DNA of 16,599 nucleotides from Bacillota bacterium (GTDB taxonomy: Bacteria; Bacillota; Clostridia; Lachnospirales; Lachnospiraceae). A program made the position numbers and the translations under genes. Shown here piece after piece: positions 1 to 7,802 of the stretch. Each line of letters opens with the position of its first letter. Position 1 is the first letter of the stretch. The DNA lies in assembly GCA_023424995.1 (NCBI GenBank), contig JAFADH010000158.1, forward strand, positions 1 through 16,599, given 5' to 3'. The notes under the pieces are model-generated. The model saw only the letters and a list, made by a program, of their open reading frames with translations, did not search any database and was not told the origin of the DNA.

Positions 1-281
1 AAAATAATGTTCCTGTAATCGGATGCACGGCGCAAAGGCAGCGTCTTTTATCAGAAGTTTAGAATTCAACTTCTTATAACTTATTACAGGAACAAAAATA
101 ATGTTCCTGTAATCGGATGCACGGCGCAAAGGCAGCGCCTTTTATCAGAAGTTTGGAATGCAACTTCTGATAACTTATATTACAGGAACTAAAATAATGT
201 TCCTGTAATCGGATGCACGGCGCAAAAGCAGCGCCTTTTATCAGAAGTCTGGAATACAGCTTCTGATAACTTATATTATAG
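1..281. repeat. Three tandem copies of a ~95-bp palindromic unit
   Basis: Copies begin at 1, 95 and 191 and are nearly identical. Each unit opens with GTTCCTGTAAT and closes with its reverse complement ATTACAGGAAC (9-19 with 83-93; 103-113 with 179-189). Inside are two smaller inverted repeats: GGCGC/GCGCC, and TATCAGAAGTT/AACTTCTGATA (perfect in copy 2). A transcript could therefore fold as an outer stem enclosing two hairpins. Copy 3 has the left outer arm at 199-209 but loses its right arm after ATTA, next to the stop codon of the GH4 gene at 282. The array may continue to the left of the window. No coding potential is evident. It could be a REP/BIME-like or MITE-derived array, or a 3' processing or termination structure. 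Confidence 0.9.
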
Positions 282-1685
282 CTAATTCTGTCTCCAGCCC
301 TCCGGCAGATATTTCACCGTCCCGTCAATCATATCGTTAACCAGCTTTTCCACTTCATCCTCCCCGGCTCTGCCCTTAACCAGAGGATCCTTTAAAAATG
401 CCTTCATAACTAATTGTCTGTCACAGGTTAAGGCAGCCTGCAAGACAGTCTCATGATTCTCAACATGGGGCTTTATCAATTCTAAAACCTTCTCGGGTAA
501 TGCCCCGGCGATAATCGGCCGGATCGCATCCCTTTCAAATACCGCATTGGTTTCTACAATATCCGTACTCTTAAGATTTGTAATCTGTTTATCGGTATTG
601 GGAATGTTAACATTGCTTATCACTCTGCCTAAGCCGCAGAGTGCTTTCATAAGCAGGATTCCTTCCTCTCCTGTGGGCTGCAACCGTAATTTTTCTTCCC
701 CATTGACCAGTTTGCCGCTTTTTGCAAGACGTCTTTCCAGATCCTCTTTTCTCCAGGCAACGGTAGTCAATCCGTAATTCCAGCTCTTGACCGTATCCGG
801 ATCTTTAAGGTAGTCCTCTCCCGGCATGAATTCCGCCAGATGCCTGTCGCCTGCCGCAGCAATCAGTCCGTATCTCAGGAATAAATCAAATTTGACCCTA
901 TGCAGGCAGTCAAAGGTTGAATTAGCCCAGTTATTGTCATTCTCGTGAAAGCCTTCTTCATAATGCTTCTCTATGTAATCCCTATAGACGGGAAATAGAT
1001 CGATCCCCTTATAGGAAGCATGGTCAAACCAGGTAAAATGATTGATGCCCAATACGTTTACAAGGATTTCCTCTCTCTTGATATCCTTTATTCCGGTGGT
1101 CTGCTCCGTTATATGCTGCAGCAGCTTCTGGGTTCCGAATACCTCATGGCAGCATCCGAAGGCTTTGATCCCGGGAAATATATGATACAGCGTCTTCACA
1201 CACAGGGACATGGGGTTGGTATAATTGATGACCCATGCCTTCGGTGCATACCGCTTAATAGCCTCTGCAATCGTAACGAACATGGGAATGGTGCGCAGCG
1301 CGCGGTTTATTCCGCCCGGTCCTGCCGTATCACCCACGGACTGGTAGATTCCAAGACGCTCCGGTGTATGGACATCAATCTCCATCTCATCAAAGGTTCC
1401 GGGCAATATGGATATTACAATAAAATCCGCACCGGTCAGGGCCGCTTCCATAGTGCCTGCTGTCTCATATTTCCATCTGCCGCATGCCTCCGGTCTGTCA
1501 TACAGCTTATTGCCTATTATTTTATTGCTTTCCGCTGCAGATATGTCTATGTCATATAAGCAGATGGTTCCGCTCATCTGCTCCTCCAAGGCCAGGTCCG
1601 TCATAAAGGTCCATGCCCAGCCTCTGGATCCTCCTCCGATATAAGCTATCTTTACCTCTGTCACTCTGTTATCCTGATACTGCAT
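282..1685 (-). CDS. lplD: GH4 alpha-galacturonidase (CHEV type, LplD-like)
   Basis: An NAD+- and divalent-metal-dependent family 4 glycoside hydrolase of 467 aa, the normal length for the family. The N-terminal Rossmann fold shows KIAYIGGGSRGWAW at residues 12-25. The active site shows NYTNPM (154-159), CHEV at C179-V182 and GINHF (213-217). In GH4 the residues around the metal-binding Cys track substrate, and CHEV is the published signature of alpha-galacturonidases such as Bacillus subtilis LplD, whose surrounding sequence (GCCHEVFGTQKLL) I recall as the same. It should release galacturonic acid from alpha-linked oligosaccharides in the cytoplasm by oxidation-elimination chemistry; there is no signal peptide. 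The start has GGAGG at 1695-1699, 9 nt upstream. It is divergent from the AraC regulator and separated from the transporter operon by it. Confidence in the family is very high and in the specificity good. Confidence 0.93.
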   Translation of the reverse strand: MQYQDNRVTEVKIAYIGGGSRGWAWTFMTDLALEEQMSGTICLYDIDISAAESNKIIGNKLYDRPEACGRWKYETAGTMEAALTGADFIVISILPGTFDEMEIDVHTPERLGIYQSVGDTAGPGGINRALRTIPMFVTIAEAIKRYAPKAWVINYTNPMSLCVKTLYHIFPGIKAFGCCHEVFGTQKLLQHITEQTTGIKDIKREEILVNVLGINHFTWFDHASYKGIDLFPVYRDYIEKHYEEGFHENDNNWANSTFDCLHRVKFDLFLRYGLIAAAGDRHLAEFMPGEDYLKDPDTVKSWNYGLTTVAWRKEDLERRLAKSGKLVNGEEKLRLQPTGEEGILLMKALCGLGRVISNVNIPNTDKQITNLKSTDIVETNAVFERDAIRPIIAGALPEKVLELIKPHVENHETVLQAALTCDRQLVMKAFLKDPLVKGRAGEDEVEKLVNDMIDGTVKYLPEGWRQN

Positions 1686-1694
1686 ACTCTTCTA

Positions 1695-1699
1695 CCTCC
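1695..1699 (-). promoter_or_regulatory. Ribosome binding site of the GH4 gene
   Basis: GGAGG on the minus strand, 9 nt before the ATG at 1685. It fixes the start. Confidence 0.8.
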
Positions 1700-1731
1700 G
1701 CGATGCATAAAATTGTCATCTGTTCTTATAT

Positions 1732-1755
1732 ATGAGGGACAGGTGCCTCCCTCAT
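1732..1755. promoter_or_regulatory. Inverted repeat in the GH4 leader
   Basis: Perfect 8-bp arms ATGAGGGA (1732-1739) and TCCCTCAT (1748-1755) around an 8-nt spacer, between the araC/GH4 promoter region and the GH4 start. It could be an operator or a leader hairpin. It is not followed by a T-run, so a simple terminator is unlikely. Confidence 0.5.
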
Positions 1756-1768
1756 GTCTTTATTCTAC

Positions 1769-1796
1769 TAGACATTATAATATAATATGTTATAAT
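1769..1796 (+). promoter_or_regulatory. Predicted araC promoter
   Basis: TAGACA (1769-1774), a 16-bp spacer, and an extended -10 TGTTATAAT (TG at 1788-1789, TATAAT at 1791-1796). It is read toward the AraC gene and gives a leader of about 77 nt. The same AT-rich block offers TATAAT on the minus strand (1774-1779) for GH4 but with no good -35, as expected if GH4 needs an activator. Confidence 0.55.
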
Positions 1797-1879
1797 ATTC
1801 TTATCATATTTTGTGTGTTTTAAGCTGTTTTCAATCTATATTGCACTTTTATCATTATCTTTCACGGAGGATTCTTCTT

Positions 1880-2782
1880 ATGAGACGCGTTGTATTCGAA
1901 GAGACGATGGATGGCATCTGCATCGACCGTATCATACGTGATTATGAATATACCATGCCTTCAAAGCATGTTCATGAGGAATATGAGATTTACTATCTCC
2001 TGGAAGGAGAACGTTATTATTTTATTGAAAATCAAACCTATTATGTAAAGGAAGGTGATCTGGTATTCGTCAATAAGGGCCAGATACATAAGACAGGTAA
2101 TGCGGGAAAATCCTATCATGACCGTATCTTAATCGAACTGAAGGAAGAGCCCTTTCATACCTTCCTGTCTTCCATCAGCGGTATATCCATGTCTCAATTC
2201 TTCGCTGACGGCTACGGTGTGCTGCAGCTGGACAATGCCGGACAGCATATGGTAAAGTCCCTGCTTTTCGGTATCGCGGATGAACTGCATCACAAGCAGC
2301 CCCATTATACGGCTGCCGCCATGATGAAGCTAAGTGCCTTGTTCATCTTTGCGGTCCGCAGCAAGATAAAGGAAAATTCTCCACAGCCGGCAAATCTTGC
2401 GGAATCCTCAAAGCATAAAAAGGTAAGTGAGGTCGCCTCCTATATTATGTCCGGCGCTACGGAAGCAAAATCCCTGGATGCTCTCGCAAAGCGTTTTTAT
2501 ATCAGTAAATGCTATCTCAGCCGAATCTTCAAAGAAGTAACCGGCTTTACCGTCAGCGAATATGTGAACATCAACTGTGTTCAAAAAGCGCAGAAGCTGC
2601 TCCTGGATACTGACTTAAGCGTCACTGAGATCGCCGATGCCCTGGGATATGAGAGCATCACCTATTTTGAAAAGGTATTCTCCAAGTTCACAGAGACTTC
2701 GCCGCTTAAATACCGAAAGCAATACCGTAAACTGTCACAGCCTGTCCGGAATAAAAAACAGGAGGTCGAAGGAAATCCGTAA
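1880..2782 (+). CDS. AraC family transcriptional regulator
   Basis: A 300-aa one-component regulator. Residues 22-90 form an AraC-type cupin ligand-binding domain (KHVHEEYEIYYLLEG, then EGDLVFVNKGQIH). Residues 181-282 carry the two helix-turn-helix motifs, with the characteristic second-helix sequence SVTEIADALGYESITYFEKVFSKF at 247-270. The ATG at 1880 is chosen because GGAGG lies at 1866-1870, 9 nt before it. A TTG at 1811 would add 23 residues but lacks a ribosome binding site and would encode an atypical Cys-rich extension. It lies between the GH4 gene (divergent) and the GH43 gene (convergent), so the natural guess is that it senses the imported uronide or pentose and activates both transcription units. 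The effector is unknown. The stop codon lies inside an inverted repeat (CAGGAGG 2759-2765, CCTCCTG 2794-2800). Confidence 0.92.
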   Translation: MRRVVFEETMDGICIDRIIRDYEYTMPSKHVHEEYEIYYLLEGERYYFIENQTYYVKEGDLVFVNKGQIHKTGNAGKSYHDRILIELKEEPFHTFLSSISGISMSQFFADGYGVLQLDNAGQHMVKSLLFGIADELHHKQPHYTAAAMMKLSALFIFAVRSKIKENSPQPANLAESSKHKKVSEVASYIMSGATEAKSLDALAKRFYISKCYLSRIFKEVTGFTVSEYVNINCVQKAQKLLLDTDLSVTEIADALGYESITYFEKVFSKFTETSPLKYRKQYRKLSQPVRNKKQEVEGNP

Positions 2783-2800
2783 GAATTCCGCTGCCTCCTG
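2759..2800. repeat. Inverted repeat over the araC stop codon
   Basis: Perfect 7-bp arms CAGGAGG (2759-2765) and CCTCCTG (2794-2800), with a shorter GGAA/TTCC pair inside. It spans the end of araC. It lacks a T-tract, so it is at best a weak terminator or 3' stabilising hairpin. No better terminator was seen in the 126-bp convergent gap to the GH43 gene. Confidence 0.4.
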
Positions 2801-2908
2801 AAGCTTCCATTAACTCTGTCCACATCCCCATACCGACGAAGCTGTGACGGATAGCCTGGAAACAGCTCTGATAATCCCAACGGTAAATTAAAAATACGTT
2901 GCTGAAAC

Positions 2909-4459
2909 CTATTGCAGATTCTCATAATGAAAATAATCAAAATCCGAAGGTAGACAGTCGCCGGTCATATCATGGCAATACATTCCAAAATGAGCTCCGG
3001 TAAAACCGCGGCAATGCTCATCGGTCAATATCTCCGTGGAGAGGTTTTTCGCTGCGGGGATCCAATGAATCGAATCGTAGGAATATAGAAAGTCTGCCGT
3101 TCTCCCCTCTTCCTCCGTCCGGATTCTCAGATGAAGGAGAGTACCCGCCTCTAATGGAATCGGTGCAATCTCATCCGTTATAACCCCGGTATCACTTTTC
3201 AGTAGCACCAGAACCGGTTCCCCTGTCTCCTCCAGGGTTTTTCCGAAGAGATAATAGTTCATGGCATCATAAAAATAGGTTAAACCGGCCAGCTGCTCCG
3301 GATATACCGGATCAAAATCCACTGCCGTCTGTGCCATAGCATGATACTCGCTCTGTTTTACGGCAATCATTGATACCCTGTGTAACGAATTCAGGGATTC
3401 CTGACCGTATAGTCTGAGATACCCTTTCCTGTCAGTTAAGCTCATCCTCTCTCCCAGTGGGATTCGGGGCGATACATATGCCGCATCCAGGGCTTCTTCT
3501 TCAAAATCATCCCGGACCGGCTTCTTTTTATAAGGATGCTTCCCGGTACCCGCCGGTTCTTCCACGAAGCCTGCGGCTTTATTGCCGCCATGGGTCAATC
3601 GCAGCCAGCCCTCATCATTAAAGAAAACCTTCTGAATTGCCGTTTCCCTGCCCAGTAAGCAGGAAGTGCTGCCCTTCGGCGGTCTTGCACACAGATGAAC
3701 CATGTACCATTCCCCCCAGGGTGTACTGGTGAAATCTGCGTGTCCGCATTTCTTCAGTTCTTCGTCTTCCTCCCCTTTGGAGGTGAGCATGGGATTGTCC
3801 GGATCCACTTCATAGGGACCCCAGATATTCTTCGCCCTGGCCTGGGTCACACAGTGCCCATAACCGGTTCCCCCTTCCGCTACGATGAGATAATACCACC
3901 CGTTAATATGATACAGATGGGGTCCTTCCGTATATCCCGCTTCGGTACCGGGGAAGATATTCTTTCTCTCTCCCACCAGCCTGCGGTAAACAGGATCATA
4001 TTCCTGCAGAAGGATCCCCTTAAAGCCATTTCTCATGTTCACCAGATATTTTCTGCCGTCGCTGTCGTGGAACAGGGAAGGATCAAAGCCGGTGCTGTTC
4101 AGATATGCAGGCTCCGACCACTCTCCCAGTATATTATCTGTCTGGACGATATAGTTATGGTTATTATAATAGCGGCCCTTCTTGGTCTTGACATCCGTAT
4201 ATACCAGATAGTAGATACCCTTGTCATAGCTAAGGCAGGGTGCCCACACTCCTCCCGAAGCGGGATCGCCCAGCATATTCAGCTGGCTCAGCCTTGTCAG
4301 CGGTGAGGGAAGCTGCTCCCAGTGCTTTAAATCCTTGGAATGAAACAGCTTGACTCCCGGCCACCATTCAAAGGTGGAGGTGGCAATATAGTAATCATTA
4401 TCCACACGAATGATGCTTGGATCCGGACAAAATCCACGCAGAATGGGATTCTCGATCAT
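2909..4459 (-). CDS. GH43 beta-xylosidase / alpha-arabinofuranosidase-like enzyme
   Basis: A 516-aa cytoplasmic glycosidase without signal peptide. The N-terminal five-bladed propeller starts at NPILRGFCPDPSIIRV. The three GH43 carboxylates can be placed: general base D13 (CPDPS), pKa-modulating D126 (GFDPSLFHD) and general acid E179 (TEGPH). After about residue 310 follows a beta-sandwich of the GH43 C-terminal type, as in two-domain xylosidases. Motifs such as ATSTFEWWPGV and GGVWAPCLSY match the xylosidase branch, but GH43 specificity (xylose versus arabinose) cannot be read safely. The ATG at 4459 has GGAGG at 4466-4470, 6 nt away; an upstream ATG at 4510 would add 17 residues with no ribosome binding site. 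It is the last gene of the transporter operon, 106 bp after the six-hairpin protein, so it probably trims imported oligosaccharides. Confidence 0.93.
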   Translation of the reverse strand: MIENPILRGFCPDPSIIRVDNDYYIATSTFEWWPGVKLFHSKDLKHWEQLPSPLTRLSQLNMLGDPASGGVWAPCLSYDKGIYYLVYTDVKTKKGRYYNNHNYIVQTDNILGEWSEPAYLNSTGFDPSLFHDSDGRKYLVNMRNGFKGILLQEYDPVYRRLVGERKNIFPGTEAGYTEGPHLYHINGWYYLIVAEGGTGYGHCVTQARAKNIWGPYEVDPDNPMLTSKGEEDEELKKCGHADFTSTPWGEWYMVHLCARPPKGSTSCLLGRETAIQKVFFNDEGWLRLTHGGNKAAGFVEEPAGTGKHPYKKKPVRDDFEEEALDAAYVSPRIPLGERMSLTDRKGYLRLYGQESLNSLHRVSMIAVKQSEYHAMAQTAVDFDPVYPEQLAGLTYFYDAMNYYLFGKTLEETGEPVLVLLKSDTGVITDEIAPIPLEAGTLLHLRIRTEEEGRTADFLYSYDSIHWIPAAKNLSTEILTDEHCRGFTGAHFGMYCHDMTGDCLPSDFDYFHYENLQ

Positions 4460-4499
4460 AGATATCCTCCATATTAATATATCGTTATGCATATCTATC

Positions 4500-4527
4500 C
4501 TGTAAGACATACGAGTCTGCCTTACAG
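4500..4527. repeat. Inverted repeat between the two glycosidase genes
   Basis: CTGTAAG (4500-4506) and CTTACAG (4521-4527) are perfect 7-bp arms; an alternative inner pairing AGAC/GTCT is possible. It lies in the 106-bp gap upstream of GH43 in the minus-strand transcript and has no T-run. An mRNA-processing hairpin or an operator are both possible. Confidence 0.4.
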
Positions 4528-4565
4528 CTTCTTGGAATAGTATTGCTTTACGTGATGCTTCTGTT

Positions 4566-6923
4566 TCAGTAAGGAAACGGATTCATATTCTCCGCTTCTA
4601 CTTCCCACATGCCATTGTCAGGGAAGCCTGTAAGCTGCCCCGGATTATCCCCGTATCCTGCTGCCATCAGCGAGACCGTTAATAGCAGCGAACCGTTGCC
4701 CGGCAGATAAAGGGGCAGGTCCCGGCGCAGTCTTTGATAATTATTCCCGCTTTTTACATAGGAATTCTTGGGAGCATCCTTCATAAGAATGTCGATTGCC
4801 AGCTCCGGCTTGCCGAGCCTTACGGCTGTCATGGCCATCAGGGCAAAGTCCCAGCCCCACATAGTTGAGAAATCCCAGCATTTAAGCACCTTCTCAAGGG
4901 ACTTTTCCACCACCGCAGGATCTGCCCTGTATCCCGGCAGAAGTCCAAGCACTCCCAGCATGGAAGGGTGGTCCCGGTGGAATTCCTCATAGGTCAGAGG
5001 GCAATTCTCATGTGCCAGATAGAGCCCGTCCCTTTGAGGAAGCTCTGCCATATGCTCAGCCACCGTCCTCCAGTGCTCCGTCGTATAACCAAGCCTTCCT
5101 GCCCATTCGATGGCGATCTTCAAGGCAAATGCCCAATATTCCAGTTCAAAGGCAGGATTCCGGGTCTGTCTGGGATCATGCTCTTCCTGCGCGGGAATCA
5201 GAGGTGACGGCAGGTCATAACAACCGGCCGCCGGATTATAAACGGCAAGATCACACATATATTCCGCTGTTTCATATATAAGCTCCCAGTATTCCTTGAG
5301 AAAATCCTCCCTGTCCGCATCTGCCTTAAAATGTTTTCCTTCCTGTTGATTTTCCTTCCGGGCCAATAAATAATTATTCAAGCTATTATTTAAATTATTA
5401 TTAGGGATATCTGCCTGTACAGCCTCTTTAAGGAAAGATTCCCCGGAAATTATCTTCTCACGGACATCTTCCTTTTGAAAAGGCTCCTCTGATACTGATT
5501 CCTTAATATCTGCTTTGACCCGTAAGACTTTATTATAGGAAGCTTCCCGCTTATAGCTTTGGTAAATCAGCTCCAGCAGATAGATGATGTGGGGCTGCTG
5601 CCAGATCAGCAGTGTTGCTATGGCGGAAGGGCTGTCGATACCGTCGTGGGCTACCATCTTCGGCCATTTTGCTCCCTTGTAGCCGTTCCTTGCCGCATTG
5701 CTCTTTGCCTTGGGCAGTGTCTTCTTATACCATTCCAGGCTTCGCGCCAGTAACTCAGCCCTGTTCCACAGCGGCAGCCAGGCACTGTGCCATAGGTGCA
5801 TCTCCAGATGGAACTTGCCATACCAGCTGTTGCAGGTAAGTCCCGTCTCCTGCGGGGGCATGGACCCGCAGGACTGGACTGCCAGCAGATACTGGGATAA
5901 TATAATTCTTCTCTCCAGCTCCATAGCCCGGTTATCCTTGGACCGGTGCAGGTCTATGGCCGCACCGGTTTCCCAGAAGCTTCTCCAGCCGTTCCTGCTG
6001 CTTAATACTGTCTCCTGGTTAAGTAATGGCCCGGTATCCTCTTCCCTGGAGAATAATACGGTAAATTCAAGAAGTCCGGTATCGGTCCCTATTGTAACCT
6101 TGTGGTCTTTTATTCCGGAGGCACCGGCATTTATATACAGCCCATCGTCCGACTGCTTTGCAATCACCGTCTCTTCCGTATGAATCCGGGCCTTGGCATC
6201 TCCTCTTATGGCAACATAATAATGATCCCTGTCCAGTTGCCTTCTCAGGCAGAGACTGCCTGTCTCCGGCTGCCTCTGCAGGAATGTAGCATGTCTGTCC
6301 TGTGCGTTCCAGTCGGAAGCGGTAATATCGGGCGAACCATAGGGGAATGATATGCTCACCTTCAGCTTACCCGCTCCTAATGCATGGGATCTTACGGAGA
6401 AAGCAAGTCCGTCCCTCTCCCTATGGCATACCGTAAGCACTTCAACCGGATAGCCATGAATTATGAAGCTGCTTTCCAGTTTTCCCTCATACAGCTTTAG
6501 TATCTGGCAAACCCCGCCGATATCAGATGCTGCGATCTCTTTTCCTTCATAGGTAAATGCGATCCGTGCCAGATTTAACCGGTGGGGATTCTGCCGAAGC
6601 CAGTCATAGACCTCTTCATTGCCTTTCTTCTTCAGGACCGCATAGGTTACTTTCCTTCCTGCGCAGTCATATTCCGTCATCTGAAGATCCTCTGCGGTAT
6701 AAAAGGTATCCCGTCCGGCTCCCGCGGGTTCCGTATGCCAGCCCCACTGGCTCATGGTACAAAGGGGAGCATGGTTTTCCTTATATTCGCTGTACAGGGT
6801 CTGCATACCGGTCACATCCGCAGTGAATGCAAACTCTCCGTTCCCCACTGTCATGGGCGATTCATAATCCGCCTGATTCAGCATTGGGTTATGCCGGTTC
6901 ACCAGCTCATATCGGTTTATCAT
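4566..6923 (-). CDS. Six-hairpin glycosidase-like protein of uncertain specificity
   Basis: A 785-aa protein without signal peptide. The N-terminal third is beta-rich (MTVGNGEFAFTADVTGMQTL, 24-43). From about residue 330 it resembles an (alpha/alpha)6-barrel glycosidase or phosphorylase of the GH65/GH95-like superfamily, with NSWYGKFHLEMHLWH (366-379), KWPKM (419-423), LLIWQQPH (438-445) and NPAFELEYW (589-597). The acidic residues E373, E593 and E595 are catalytic candidates. I cannot assign a CAZy family or substrate. Residues about 460-536 look like a charged, Asn-rich, low-complexity insertion (NNNLNNSLNN at 508-517) between two barrel helices. The start has GGAGGAG at 6931-6937. It begins 17 nt after the second permease gene, so it is clearly in the transporter operon and presumably cleaves the imported sugar. 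Confidence 0.8.
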   Translation of the reverse strand: MINRYELVNRHNPMLNQADYESPMTVGNGEFAFTADVTGMQTLYSEYKENHAPLCTMSQWGWHTEPAGAGRDTFYTAEDLQMTEYDCAGRKVTYAVLKKKGNEEVYDWLRQNPHRLNLARIAFTYEGKEIAASDIGGVCQILKLYEGKLESSFIIHGYPVEVLTVCHRERDGLAFSVRSHALGAGKLKVSISFPYGSPDITASDWNAQDRHATFLQRQPETGSLCLRRQLDRDHYYVAIRGDAKARIHTEETVIAKQSDDGLYINAGASGIKDHKVTIGTDTGLLEFTVLFSREEDTGPLLNQETVLSSRNGWRSFWETGAAIDLHRSKDNRAMELERRIILSQYLLAVQSCGSMPPQETGLTCNSWYGKFHLEMHLWHSAWLPLWNRAELLARSLEWYKKTLPKAKSNAARNGYKGAKWPKMVAHDGIDSPSAIATLLIWQQPHIIYLLELIYQSYKREASYNKVLRVKADIKESVSEEPFQKEDVREKIISGESFLKEAVQADIPNNNLNNSLNNYLLARKENQQEGKHFKADADREDFLKEYWELIYETAEYMCDLAVYNPAAGCYDLPSPLIPAQEEHDPRQTRNPAFELEYWAFALKIAIEWAGRLGYTTEHWRTVAEHMAELPQRDGLYLAHENCPLTYEEFHRDHPSMLGVLGLLPGYRADPAVVEKSLEKVLKCWDFSTMWGWDFALMAMTAVRLGKPELAIDILMKDAPKNSYVKSGNNYQRLRRDLPLYLPGNGSLLLTVSLMAAGYGDNPGQLTGFPDNGMWEVEAENMNPFPY

Positions 6924-6940
6924 AAGAAGCCTCCTCCGGA

Positions 6941-7789
6941 TCAGCCCTTTAGTCCGCTGGTACTGATCCCTTCGGTCAAATACCGGTTAAAGAACAGAAA
7001 AATCAGAAAAACAGGAATCAGGGACAGGGATGACATGGCAAACATTGCTCCGTAATCCGTCGTAGAAGCAGAATCCGCAAACAGCTTTAAAGCGATGGAT
7101 ACCGTATACGAGGCCGGCTTGCTCAGATATACCAGCGGTCCCTGGAAATCATCCCATTTCCAGTAAAATTGAATGATAATCGTAGTGATAATTGCCGGTT
7201 TAAGAAGCGGTAATACAATATAGGCAAATATTCCGTACCGGCTGCTCCCATCCACAAAAGCCGCCTCATCCAGTTCCCTGGGGATGCCCGCCATGAATTG
7301 CATCATCTGGTAGATAAAGAAAGCCTGCCCAAGAAAATGCGGCAATACCAGCGGGATAATGGAAGGCACCACACCCATGCGGTTATAGATGATATACTGC
7401 GGTATCAGCAGCACCTGGCCGGGCAGAAGCAGGGTCATGATCATAAAGGTAAATAACAGCTTCCTTCCCCGGTATCTTAACCGCGCAAAGGAATAAGCGA
7501 TGCAGGCAGAGCTGATCACTGTAGCTGCCGTGGCAATTCCCGTAACTATAAAGGAATTTAAGAAGAAGGTCTTAAAGCTGATTCCGCCGAAGCCCTGGAA
7601 GCCTCTGGCGAAATTCTCCCATCTCCAATTGGGCGGAATCAGGTTAAGGGACCCGTTTAAAATTTCTTTATTATCCTTAAGGGATCCGCTGATCATCCAA
7701 AGAACGGGATAGATCATAACAAATCCGCTGACTAACACCAGAAGGTGATAACCTGCTCTTGACATTTTTTTCTTAAGCCTTGGACTCAT
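6941..7789 (-). CDS. CUT1 sugar ABC transporter permease, MalG/AraQ type
   Basis: A 282-aa inner-membrane permease with about six hydrophobic segments (for example around 15-33, 75-100, 111-135, 143-165, 196-215 and 253-270). The ATPase-docking EAA loop is at 175-198: EAAFVDG, then LPLLKP. The short, charged N-terminus and the conserved MIYPVLWMISGSLKDN region (25-40) are typical of the MalG-like partner. The ATG at 7789 is preceded by GGGAGG (7797-7802) with a 7-nt gap. An upstream ATG at 7819 would overlap the previous gene and place the ribosome binding site inside the coding sequence. The gap to the preceding permease is 13 nt, so translation is probably coupled. Together with its partner it should form the channel for a sugar oligomer; similar systems (YesOPQ, LplABC) import pectin fragments, but the substrate here is inferred from the neighbouring GH4 gene. 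Confidence 0.93.
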   Translation of the reverse strand: MSPRLKKKMSRAGYHLLVLVSGFVMIYPVLWMISGSLKDNKEILNGSLNLIPPNWRWENFARGFQGFGGISFKTFFLNSFIVTGIATAATVISSACIAYSFARLRYRGRKLLFTFMIMTLLLPGQVLLIPQYIIYNRMGVVPSIIPLVLPHFLGQAFFIYQMMQFMAGIPRELDEAAFVDGSSRYGIFAYIVLPLLKPAIITTIIIQFYWKWDDFQGPLVYLSKPASYTVSIALKLFADSASTTDYGAMFAMSSLSLIPVFLIFLFFNRYLTEGISTSGLKG

Positions 7790-7802
7790 TTTTTCGCCTC
7801 CC

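Noticed and set aside
1..281. CRISPR array
   Set aside because: The whole 94-96 bp unit repeats, with no unique spacers between short repeats, and no cas genes are present.
1020..1559. 179-codon open frame on the plus strand inside the GH4 gene
   Set aside because: It is the mirror of conserved GH4 coding sequence, with no family features.
1811..1879. TTG start extending the AraC regulator by 23 residues
   Set aside because: No ribosome binding site before it, an atypical Cys-rich sequence, and a good GGAGG precedes the ATG at 1880.
3695..4306. 203-codon open frame on the plus strand inside the GH43 gene
   Set aside because: Antisense to a conserved enzyme with catalytic residues in place; its own translation shows no recognisable family and it has no ribosome binding site.
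5316..5546. Frameshift or assembly error in the six-hairpin gene
   Set aside because: The frame continues and recognisable barrel motifs appear on both sides in the same frame, so an in-frame insertion is simpler.
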